This document shows, one piece after another, positions 1-10,731 of a stretch of DNA of 64,000 nucleotides. Position numbers and translations under genes: made by a program. The notes under the pieces were generated by a model. It was not told the origin of the DNA. It saw only the letters and a program-made list of their open reading frames with translations, and made no database searches. The stretch's first letter is position 1. Each line of letters opens with the position of its first letter. This DNA comes from Elephas maximus indicus (taxonomy: Eukaryota; Chordata; Mammalia; Proboscidea; Elephantidae): positions 54,041,501 through 54,105,500 of the forward strand of contig NC_064820.1 of the NCBI RefSeq assembly GCF_024166365.1. Direction: 5' to 3'.

Positions 1-200
1 CATTGTCTTCCATCTCCAAGGTCAGTCCAAGGTCACAAGATGACTGCTGAAGCTCCAGTCACAATACCTCGGTTCCAATCATGAAGGAGAAGGAGCAAGA
101 GAGATGCCTGCTAGTTGTCTCTCCCACTTTTAAGTAATTTCCCCAGAAGACCCACACAACAACCTCCACTTTTATATCTTATTGGCCACAGCTAATTATA
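1..200. repeat. Probable ancient L1-type 3' fragment
   Basis: Resembles the 3' UTR of old mammalian L1 elements in the motif order AAGGTCACAAGATG, AGCTCCAG, then a CTCATTGGCCA-like end. Recognised by memory only and truncated by the window start. Confidence 0.35.
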
Positions 201-320
201 AACCAAAAAAGCCAAATCTGTTGTCCTCAAGTTGATTCTGACTCACTGTGACCCCATGTAGTAGAGCAGAACTTCTCCATGGGGTTTTCTTGGCTGTAAT
301 CTTCACTGAAGCAGATCACC
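201..320 (-). mobile_element. AfroSINE fragment, long type
   Basis: Antisense 3' half of an AfroSINE: an A-rich start, then the complement of the shared tail (GATTCTGACTCACTGTGACCCC) and the 'long-type' middle with GGCTGTAATCTTCACTGAAGCAG. Confidence 0.75.
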
Positions 321-550
321 TTTAGAAGTGATACTTGGGGTGCTATTTTTGTCTGGATGGACTTGCATGGAGTCCTCTAAAACACCATTTAGTGGCTGTG
401 TATATTGTCCAAAGGCTGTCATGTTACATGTTCTGTTTATACAAATGATGTCTTTAATGAGGAGAGATTATGAAATCAAGTAAGATGTTAAATCTAGAAA
501 CATAAAGGGCATGCGTTAAAAAAAAAGTTCTGGACGTCTACAGGCTGATG

Positions 551-670
551 TTGTATTGGTTAGGAGCTGTTGAGTCAGTTCCAACTGATAGCAACCCTGT
601 GTACAACAGAATGAAACACTGCCCGGTCCTGCACCGCCGTCACAATCATTGTTATGCTTGAGCCCAATAA
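551..670 (-). mobile_element. RTE LINE 3' end, 5'-truncated
   Basis: About 120 bases matching the complement of the 3' end of the full-length RTE at 55210-58447: GAGTCAGTTCCAACTGATAG, GTACAACAGAATGAAACACTG, then AATCATTGTTATGCTTGAGCCC. Confidence 0.8.
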
Positions 671-3600
671 TATTTATAAATCAGTATTACCTCAAAGTGA
701 ATACCATGAGCTCTAAGAAAGAATGCAATGATTACTATATGTTATCAGAAGAACGTGTACTGATGAACCACCAATTATTTTCCCTTTTTAATTTTTTTCC
801 CATTAAAAAACCCTTAGGTATTCTCCATCTGTAATGAGATGAACTCAGCAGCTGCTTCTTTTGGCCTAACAAAGATCAACCTCATCTTGGCCAGTCGGCT
901 TGGACTTTGAAGAGCGTACTTTGTGAAACATCTGAGTAGCAAAGTATTTATGCTTGGCAGAATTTGCTGTCTTTTCTGCTCAGTATTTTACCATGATTAA
1001 TCCCCATCCCATCTCTCTGCTGTTTCGGCTGCTGCCACTGCCGCTGCTGTCAGTCTCGTATTTCTTCTCTATAGCAGACGCCTTTCAAATGTCGGTGGAT
1101 TCTGGCTGGGTGTGACCTTTTATGGGGCACTGCTGCCTCCTATCAGGCTTTTATGGGCCTGTTGGTTTGTGCACATGTGCAGATGTTCTGACCCTGTGAA
1201 CTCCAGAATGGATTCTATGAGAACAACCTTATCTGACCTTTCCAACATTTTTGACACCCAAACTTTTCCCAAGTGCATGGGTGAGAAGAATGAATCCTCG
1301 TGGTTTGGGCGTACATTTTCTCTCACGTCTAAAGAACTAGTATAGGAGGAAGTGAAGCCAGTCTGAATTGCTAACAGCAATGCTGCTGGCAGCCCTTCAA
1401 GCTGCCTTGCATAAATTTGAGCATGAGGCAGTGTTTTCAAAACACATTTCCGTTTTTATTGTGGTTTAAGTGAGCAGTTCCAAATATTTGAATTAGAATT
1501 TCTGGCATAATCCAGTCTGTAGGAAGAGCAATGGCTCACAAAAACTCTGGAAAACTTTGAAGTCTTTTTTTTTTTTTTCTTTTAATTCTTTCTCAGATCT
1601 GGTCTTCGTTCTAAGTCCTGAATCCTGCTGTTAAATGAACTAGTTACATAAGAAATTGTAGGAATCGGTATCATAGTATTTCTACCATGCCAACCTACAA
1701 ATTAGTTTGAATTTTGTGTCCTCGTGCAGTTTACCTATAATGAGTGTACCTCTGGTGAGCATTCAAGTATAATATGCTTAAAGATGCAATAAATCTCTTT
1801 TAAAATTACTACCAAATATTCTACTTCTTTACAAAAAAAGGAACTGAAATAATTTTTTTTTTTAAGTTTTAAATGCCAGATTAAACTAATCATCAAGTCT
1901 CCTTTTCCCCAACCTCCCTCTAATGCCTATCCTGGATCTGAGTTTTGCCCTTAAATGCATAGTCTATGAGGATGAACTGGATCTCCAAGTCCCCTTGCTT
2001 TCTTTTGTTCTTCTTGACATTTACCCCACTTTTTATTTTCCTCAATTAGCTTTCTCTTCTCTAAATTTAATACTTTTCTAATCGTAGCCAAACATCTGTT
2101 TTTATCCTCTCTTTCAATGACTGATAAAGTCCCCTCCAATTTTCCTTGACCACCATTTTCAAAAGTGTGATTTTTCCATCCACTTACACCTTCTTCCACT
2201 TTGAGAGGTATACTCACGTTGCTTCCTCACTGATGGTATAATCCAAGAGAGTATATTTTCCCTGGCACAGCACATCCAAAGCCACATCAGCAGATCTACA
2301 ACCGCTTGGGAACAGGACTATGAAGAGACACATCCTGTGACATTCCAGACAGCTAAATCAACATCTCAGGATTGAAAGAGATACATCATCAAGACCTAAA
2401 AGATATGATTTATATTTTTGCATACACCATATGAGAATCCAAAGTCAGTGGCACTATACAGTGCTTCTCATTACTATCATCAATGGTCTGTGCAGATCAT
2501 AAAAAGGAGAGTGTATAATAAATTCTAAGGCTGAGCCAAGAAGATGAAATAGCACATTGTACCACATTCTGCAGTGAGACATAAAATAATTTGGGTCCTG
2601 ATATTTAAGTGAAAGTCAGCAGGATGCTAGTCATGGGTAATATTGTTAATTTCTGATTTAGCATCATAGTTCAAGATGCAGTGATCTTTCTACGCAATAC
2701 ATGTATCAGGTTGTAGGGTAGGGGTTCTTAAAATATGGCAAAGCAACAATTCAGATACATTCAAATGAGAATGCACATCAGGTAATTATTCAGTGTTTTT
2801 GTAACTAAATTGAACACTCTGATAGAGTGAAAGCTACATACTTGTTACACATATGAATCTCCTTCTTATTATTACTATTATACTTTGATAATAGACCCTA
2901 ACTAGACATTATAGAAAGTAGTTTGTTAAGCTCAACCTTTTACTTTACATTAATTTTTTATAAATTATGAGGTGGTGATATCTACAGTTACATTGATTTT
3001 CACATATTAATATGCACATTTAAATAAAGATCAACACATGATATTGTCAAACCACAAAAGTTAATCACAGTCATTCCTCAAGCATTACCTAGGACTTACA
3101 TGCAGTAGATAACATGTTTTTGGAGACTTTCGAGTAATCAGAAGTAAAATACACATTTTAAAAGCAGTTTCTATAAAATAAGATTGACAAAACAGAAGAG
3201 TATTTTCTGAGAGCATTAATCCTTAACAACATAATTATGAACCACCATGTTTGACAGGATTTTGATTCATCGAGTTTGAAATTTTGCTCTCTTTATAAAA
3301 GCACCCCTGATTATCATTTTTAAGCCTGCTAATTTTCTTGGAAGAAGAAAGGTTATGTATTTTAGAAACAGCATTTAAAACTTTTCTTTGTGGAGTTATC
3401 TTGTAATACTAAATGGTGTTATCATTAGTATATAACACATAGTTATATATAAAGGATATTCTATATCCTTTTGATAGCTTTCATGTATATATATATGGGA
3501 CGTATACATACATCAACCAACAAAACCAGTTAAAATTAAAATAGATACCTATTACCACTATTACGGTTTTTTGCTTGAAAAAAACATTTTATTTTTCATT

Positions 3601-4129
3601 TAGATCGAATTTTACATAATGAAGGCATACCAGATGTAAGTCAACAACAGACAATTGAGAAAAAGCAAGGAGATAATTGTTGTGTTTTGCATGGTGAACT
3701 CTTAAATCAACAAAGGAGCCCGCGTTTCTGGTAATCAGCCCACGTAAGTCCTGCGCCTGACAGCACAGCGCAGAGGTGCTTCTACGCTGTCAGTTCTTCT
3801 ATTTTACATTCAAACAATTGCAGTACAAGGTGAACAAGAAAAAAAAACCTGAAAATAAAAAGCCAACTAATACTTGAATGTATCTATATTTTGGGGGTGA
3901 TCTTAGGAATTAAACTGTACACTCAAATGTTCTGCATCAATTAATTGCTGTTATTTCCAGACGCTGCCACCAAGGCAAATGTACAGGGAACTTTGCCCTC
4001 CTTACAATTTTCTGGAATGTAGGCATTCAGCCAAAGTTGAGCCTCTTGCAGATGGCAGAAAGGGAGATCTGACAAAGAATCTGAAGCAATTAAAACGGTA
4101 CCTGATTCTTTCATTTCTATACTTGTATT
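671..4129. other. AT-rich upstream non-coding sequence
   Basis: No gene and no repeat of a family I recognise. It is AT-rich with short homopolymers and a TATATATA stretch at about 3486-3496. Small open frames here lack coding character. Confidence 0.6.
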
Positions 4130-5200
4130 CATTTTAGGGGAAGCCGGGGAGATTGGGTCTGGGCAGGGGAAGGGGAACAATCTAGAACTGAAAGTTTATC
4201 TTCTTCAAGGGCTGCATTTCTGCGCCGGCTGCTGGAGACTGCTTTCTTCTCTGCTCTTCTGCTCTAGGAGGCCGGGGAATCTCCCAGCCGCACAGCCTCG
4301 GGCGCAGCCAGGGATCCCTTTTTTTTAGTGATCGGCTCTGCGGGCGATGGGATTCGCCTTTGCTTTCGCGGCTCCATCTGGGCCAACCAACGTGTGACCG
4401 AGGCCACCCGAGGCACTGGTCTAGAACGTGGGTGGAAGTAGATTCACACTAAGAAACTGAGTGACCTCTTAAGGAGCTGCGTTCGCCATCCCGGAAAGAA
4501 TTGGGATTTGCAGGGTGTTGATTTTCTCTTTAATCTAGCAGGAGTTAGGGCGGGCGGGGGCGGGGGGACTGATTCGGTTCCATTTTTCCGTTTATGTCAA
4601 TGGGAGGTTGGAATACGAAAAATGTCCTCGCGCCCAGGACGCAGAAGACTGTGGGGTGGTCCAGCTACAAGGCTGGCAAATTGGAAATCAGAAGGGGAGG
4701 AGGACAAGGGGACCGGGATGTGGGTGTCTTTGTTTCGCGCTTCTCTTACCCTAGACTCAGGCTAGGCCAATTTTCTAGCGACCTGTGTGCTTGAACGCGG
4801 GCGGGTGAAGTTCTTGGAAAGACCAGAAACTTGGCCGCGAGGCTTATGAGCCCTAAAGGGACCACAGGAGAAGAGTCCCTGGGCCCTCGACGACAGACTA
4901 CCCGAGGGTAGAGCGAGGTGGCTCGGGCGCGGGTGGGAAGGGAACGTGTTCTTGACCCCTTTGGGGAGCAATAATTCAGTCGAGTGATCAAATGACGGTC
5001 TGTCTGAAAGACGTCGTGTCCTGGGCCCCTTTTTTCGTCTCAGCTGGTGTTAAGCTGGGCAAATTCTTCTCTCAACCTGAAGTCGCAAAGAATTGAAGAG
5101 TTCTCCTAACAGCATGGATCTGGAAGCAGAGATCATTGTAAACGCACACGCGCCCGAGCTCACCCTCCCATTCACTTAGGCGGGGTCGGGGCAGGCGAAG
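4130..5200. promoter_or_regulatory. CpG-rich block about 5-6 kb upstream of ISL1
   Basis: CpG-dense DNA separated from the promoter island by several kb of AT-rich sequence. It contains overlapping open frames on both strands (4508-4794 +, 4746-4991 -), which I treat as composition artefacts. It may be an upstream promoter or enhancer; nothing in sequence decides this. Confidence 0.4.
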
Positions 5201-8200
5201 ACCTTCCAAATTGTCCCTAAAATGCCGAACTGACTAGGCATTTACTGGGATTCTAAAATTTTCTCCACCCCTGAAACCACCTTCTCTTGTACACTCGGAA
5301 GATGCCACCAAGAATCACTCCCCTTCCAACCTTAAAAAAAAAAAAAAAAAACCCCTCCACCCACGCACCTCTCTCAGCTACGCCAAGCTGCTCTGACCCG
5401 CTTTAGCTACCAGGTTAATTCATAGAAAGTAGCTGTAACTCTTGGCATCACCTCCGCAGCCCACCCGAGAACTCCAACCCAGGAGTCATTACGAGTCTGT
5501 TTTTCGAGACTTTAGGTTATCTGAGGCATCCTGGTAGATTTCCGGGCTTCCAACTCCCTCCCCCTCCTGGCTGGTAATTTTCTGCTGCTCCTCCTCCTCC
5601 CTTTCTTGACCTCCTCCAAGGTACCTTCGCCTCCCCTCCCCCGCTCATCCCCAGTAAACCTCCAGCAAAAACCTCCATCGGCCGGTGGAAATCAACCCCT
5701 CGGCGCTAAATTCAGAGTTGCTCCTCGGACTGGATTGCAGTGGAAAGAAAGGCGCCTATTTCGCTAAGAGTGCCATTTGATCAACTCGACTGAGTTCTTA
5801 ACTTGCTCTCGGTTTCCCAAGAGCTCGGGTGGACCGGTGGGTGTTTTGCTAGACTCGGTGCAGATGAGGTAGATTTCAGTAGAACTGCCCAGAGCTTGGC
5901 AGCTAAAAAGACTTTTTCGCCTCCCCAGAATTCAGCTACCCCCGCGAGAATCTGATACGTTTAATGAAAGCTTTGCCCAGTGGTTGGTTCGGTGCGTCCT
6001 GAGTCAGAAAGTCTTAACACATTTCACTGGCTCTAACCTGAGCTCCACTCGGAACTCGGTGTGGTTAAAAGTCACCTGTTCCCAGTTTGTTTTCCAGAAG
6101 AAAAACAACCAACAAAAAAAAAAAAGGAAGAAAAATGTTTCACCTAACCCTGCCAACTGCTTTTGAGAAATCGCAGTGAATACTTCAAGAAGAACAATTT
6201 TAAAAGGAAGAGACAAATTTCTGTCCTTGCTTGGCCGAACTACTGCTGGCAATGAGCTGAGGAAACACGCCTTCTCCGGCCTGACCGATGTTTGCGGCTT
6301 TGCGGCTGCCCGGCAGCGGGGAATTCTATCTCGGCTGAGAACCCAGCAACGGACCGCCCACGAACGCTGCCGCCGGGCTGCCCTCAGCTAGTAAAGGTAC
6401 CAGGAGCGCTGGTGACAGAAACAACTACCTGAACTCAGAAACGCAGGCTGGGAAGCTTTGCGTGCAGAAGAAAATTCTTGCTAATTTACCCAGATTGTTT
6501 TAACTGCTTAATAAAGCAGTTGACACTCAACAAAACCACATTCGCAGCAGGAGTCCTAGGCAATAAAATGAGAAACACAACTGAAGTTTTGTTGTCGTTG
6601 TTAACAACTGCCTTTATTATCATTGCTTAGCATTAAACAAAACAAAGGACAGGACATAATCATTTTCATTTCAACAGTGCTTGGAGAGAGACTTTTTCTG
6701 TGAAATTAGAGCGCAATTTAACTCCAAAGACTCATAATCCGTTCCTGATGGAATATAAAGGGTTAATGGCGAGTCCCTTTAAACGCATATAATTTTATCT
6801 GACCCTTGGACGTGATGAAAGATATTGATGGTTTGTATAGCCCTCTTCTACATGTTTAGCGACTACACTGAAAAAGTAAAAACAGTAAAAAAAAAAATGG
6901 AATGGAATGGAATGGAATGGAATACACTCGGTTTCCATTTTCAGAGGTGAACCCGTTCGTATCTCATTTCGGCTCTCCTGTGTTTCTAGATATCAGAAAA
7001 TATAAATCCTTCAGTTATTATTTTTTTTATCTGAAAAAAACCTTACTCATTGAAACTGGCAGCTCAATTATTCTACTCTTTCAAACCTGATTCTGATATG
7101 GGCTGAACCTAGAGCCTCACCTCCCTGGGAGTAAGATCCCAGGAAGAAGTAAGCAAATCCAGCGCTCAGAGGAAGCTGATCAAAGCCCTTCTCTCCTTCC
7201 CAATCTTGGTTAGTTTGGGAGGAGATGGGTTTCTCACTTACTGTACCTCATTTCCCAAAGAACCAACTTAAAATTCACTTATATCTTCCGGAGTTTTAGT
7301 AGATAAATAAATTTTAAGTGTGCAATTCTATTTAAAAATTGCAATTAAGGCTTACTTGAATTTTTGAAACGCAGTTTAAAAGTACCTTGTTCAGGAATCT
7401 GTATCTGGCATTACGTCTGATGTGGAATGTTTAAATTTTAATGAAAGCAGAGGAAGAAAGCAACTCCACACAAAAATGCAGGCAAAAGAGCCTACCAGGA
7501 GGCTTAGGTATAACAATTGCCTTTTGGAAGGTGATTGTAAGTACATATGGGCAGATGCCACACACTCAAATGGAATTTATTAAATCTCAGTGACGTTTAT
7601 ATTCAACAACACTGTAAAGTGTGTTGGGGTGACCTGGAGGTGGGGGGAATTGTGTTGAATAACTATTCATATTCTTCTTTTCCCTTCTTCAATAGAGGAC
7701 CTCGCACCAGGGGATTCACACCACTGCTGTTGTAAAAGATAATTTTTTGACCTATTAGAATACAAAAAGGTCAAAATATGTGTCCATACTAGACAGAAGT
7801 TCTAATCCTCCCTCTGAACACAAGAGGTCGCTCCTGTGATCAGGTATTGGGGGGTACTGGTAATCACAGCTTGATGTATTTTATACAAATATTAAATTTT
7901 TTTTACAAATATATTTGCTGCACAAAGTCCACATATAGCAACAAGCTAAGGGGAATAATCAGTGATCCATTTGAACTTCAAGGTGAAGTGCAAAAATTAT
8001 GCCTACTATCCTAATCTTGAATTTAATGTAAAAGATATTAGCAATAAACCCTAGCCACATAGAACTCCGGAGCACATTCCTCATGGCAGAACATAATTAA
8101 AAGATTCCCTCAAATTTCTCCCCTTGAGGGGCGGGGAGGTATTTTCTGCACCATTCTTTGCCTCTATCAGCTTTTTTTTTTTTAGTTTAGGGACTTATTT

Positions 8201-9529
8201 GAAAAATACTTGTTTATAATACTAGTATGGACTAGAAACAGGAAAACATGTTTTCTTCACTGTTACAGTAGAACTGTCCATTACTAAAGGTTTTTCCCTA
8301 AACCACATGCCAGCTTGTCCATTTGGAATTGCTATCATTGACAATAACTCTTTGAAACAGTTTTATTAGTTTAGGGGATAAAATACCACAGTGTGTGTTT
8401 CTGGACTGGAGGAAGATGGACAGTGAAGTCACTTTGTGAATCTCAAGTGTAAGGCTTCTTGTAGTTTCTGGTGTTTAATTCCATGTTATAAAGGCGGCAT
8501 GATGGGATATGATTGGTTAAAATCCTGTATTTACTTTTCTGCTTATAGTGGTATCTTTTTTTTTTTTTTCACTACAGTCAACTGGGTTATCTATACAGGA
8601 AACATGCCCATCTAGTGGGAAGACTTTTTCACGTTGTGATTATCAACATCAGCTTTGCAAAAGCAGCTTGACAAAAAGCTCCATGCATAAGATACCAAAG
8701 ACTAGAAACTTAGACAAAACAAACTCAAAAGCAAATGATAAATTTATCAACCTATGTCTATACAGCTTTCAATTTCACATCAGCACTCTGAAATAACAAT
8801 CAAAATGGAAGGGATGAGATTCAGTTAGAAATACCAAACAAGAGTTCTTGGGAAGCCCCAGCTAGGTCTTAGGGTAACTCATGCATCTTAGCTTCCCTTT
8901 GCTCTGCGGAGAGGCGTATCGGTTCAAATCAAACCACTGAGGCCGGCAGAGGGTTCAGAGCTCTTATCAAGGATTAGATCTGGCAAAAGATACAAAGAAA
9001 GGAGTTTCCTAACTCCTAAGGCTTTCTCGCGGCCACAAGATACCGAAGTTATTTAAGCATTCTATGGCTTGGGTTTGTGGGCCTTTTTAGATAAAACTGG
9101 CAGTCACGTTAGATAAGCGATAGCTATTTAGAAGCTTTGGGGGAGGTGTCGATGCACTTCTTGGCCTTCCTGTGACTTTGCCTTTGGGAGGCTGTAACGG
9201 ATGATGGCAACATGTAAGAAAATTATTGGGAAAAAAAAAATTACCGGCCAGTTGCGGCGAACAATCTTCTCTCTCCAGGTAGTTCCCCGGGAGAAAATGA
9301 TCAGATACCCACACCCGATTAAATGAAATACGCATTTGACTGTTCTCCTGTTGTAGACTCCTTACCTACTCACCTCCTTAAACTAAAGCACTTTTAAAAA
9401 TCTATAACGAGAGACAAAGGCATTTGTCTAATTATCAAAACGCCACCGACTAATTGCTTAAAAACAGACGGCAGGCAGACTAGCAGAGAGAGGAATTGAA
9501 CACGATATAATCGCTTCACAAACTTTAGA
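5201..9529. other. Upstream non-coding sequence
   Basis: Mixed composition, with a short GC-rich patch at 6270-6410, a GGAAT tandem at 6898-6923 and AT-rich stretches. No AfroSINE, RTE or MIR recognised and no coding exon seen. Confidence 0.6.
6898..6923 (+). repeat. (TGGAA)5 pentamer tandem
   Basis: Five perfect tandem copies of TGGAA immediately after an 11-base A run. The unit embeds repeated GGAATG, which is also the TEAD-type (MCAT) recognition core. Confidence 0.9.
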
Positions 9530-10620
9530 CTATTGGAAGATCATTTCGCTCTTCGGCTTCGGGTTAGTGCACGGCCTAATTCTAAACTGAAAAGCAGACC
9601 AGCCGGATCGGAAGGAGAGAGAGGCAGTCCGCGGAGTTCACTTGAATTTACCTGTTTCCAACCTGATTCTCCGCTAAGGCAAGAAGCATCCCTTTCTCCC
9701 ACCCCAGTTTTTGTAGATCTGAGGTCGGGGATGAGCTCGGGGTACTGGGACAGCAGTCTGCGAACAATTCCTTGGGGTGTAATCATCCCCATTCTCGGTT
9801 CTTCTTCCCTGAGCAGCTCCCCGCGCACCGCACGCAGCCAGTTCGGGAACTCACCCTCCCCGGCAGCCAAGCAGGGCCAGGGTCGGGGCTGTGCGTCAAA
9901 GCACGGGACCAAATCGAGCCGAACGGCCTGGTCCACGTCCCCCCTTTGCCTAGATCCCGGGAGGGGCCTCGTCAACAGGAAGACCTACCCACCAGGCACT
10001 CGCCACCGGAGGCAGAAAAGTGAGCCCTGCGCGCACCGCGGCTAGCCGGACTGCGGGGACCCCAGGAACGCAAGGCGGAGGAGCAGAGGGAGAGGAGGCG
10101 AGGGAGCAGGCGGTGCGGCCAGGAAGGAACGGGGTGAGGGGTGGCGGGGGCGGGAGGAAGAAAGGAAAAAAAGGTGAGGAAGGCCAAAAGCCCCAGCAGC
10201 CCGGCAGCTTGAGCTTCGGGGGAGAGCGGCCTGAGCCCGGAGCAAGTTGCCTCAGGAGCCCTAATCCTTTCCCTCGGGCTCGCAGAGCGGTCAGTGGCGC
10301 ACGGCGGCGGCGAGGCTGAAATATGATAATCAGAACAGCTGCGCCCCGCGCCCGGCAGCCAATGGGCGAAGCGCTCGCCTGACGTCCCCGCGCGCTGCGT
10401 CAGACCAATGGCGATGGAGCTGAGTTGGAGCAGAGAAGTTTGAGTAAGAGATAAGGAAGAGAGGTGCCCGAGCCGCGCCGAGTCCGCCGCCGCCGCAGCG
10501 CCTCTGCTCCGCCAACTCCGCCGGCTTAAATTGGACTCCTTGATCCGCGAGGGCGCGGCGCAGCCGGGCAGCGGCTCTCTCAGCCTTGGCAACCCCAGGG
10601 GCCACTATTTCCCACTTAGC
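9530..10620. promoter_or_regulatory. Promoter CpG island of ISL1
   Basis: Dense CpG, GC-rich sequence covering the proximal promoter and 5' UTR. Long open frames on both strands (9533-10045 +, 9972-10592 -) are typical of CpG islands and have low-complexity Arg/Gly/Pro/Ser translations; I do not call them genes. Confidence 0.75.
10340..10530 (+). promoter_or_regulatory. ISL1: ISL1 core promoter region
   Basis: Two direct CCAAT boxes (10359-10363, 10405-10409) flank a CRE-like TGACGTCC (10380-10387) and a half-CRE/AP-1-like TGCGTCA (10396-10402). A GATA-type AGATAAGG follows at 10449-10456. No convincing TATA box is seen at a fitting distance. The sequence sits in a dense CpG island, so a dispersed start region around 10440-10500 is likely. 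The TSS is inferred. Confidence 0.6.
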
Positions 10621-10703
10621 CACAGCTCCAGCCTCCTCTCTGTGGGCTGTTCACCAACAGTACAACCACCATTTCACTGTGGACATTACTCCCTCTTACA
10701 GAT
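10440..10703 (+). other. ISL1: Putative ISL1 5' UTR
   Basis: Interval between the CCAAT/CRE cluster and the initiator ATG. It starts purine-rich, passes through a GCCGCCGCCGC-type stretch and becomes CpG-poor near the ATG. No splice sites are needed to join it to exon 1. The 5' boundary is a guess based on spacing from the CCAAT boxes. Confidence 0.45.
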
Positions 10704-10731
10704 ATGGGAGACATGGGAGATCCACCAAAAA
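10704..10731 (+). CDS. ISL1: ISL1 coding exon 1
   Basis: Twenty-eight coding bases, residues 1-9 plus the first base of codon 10, followed directly by a gtaaga donor at 10732. The single-base overhang joins AA at 11551-11552 to restore a lysine codon and the PPKKKR stretch. If the donor were ignored the frame would stay open for 75 codons, which is only intron read-through. The ATG context is poor (GAT before ATGG), and ATG codon 4 is in frame 9 bases later. Confidence 0.96.

Noticed and set aside
9533-10045. 170-codon plus-strand open frame upstream of ISL1
   Set aside because: Same CpG-island effect; no recognisable domain and an overlapping opposite-strand frame.
9972-10592. 206-codon minus-strand open frame over the ISL1 promoter
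   Set aside because: It lies in a dense CpG island where several frames are open at once; the translation is low-complexity Arg/Ser/Ala/Pro with no domain.
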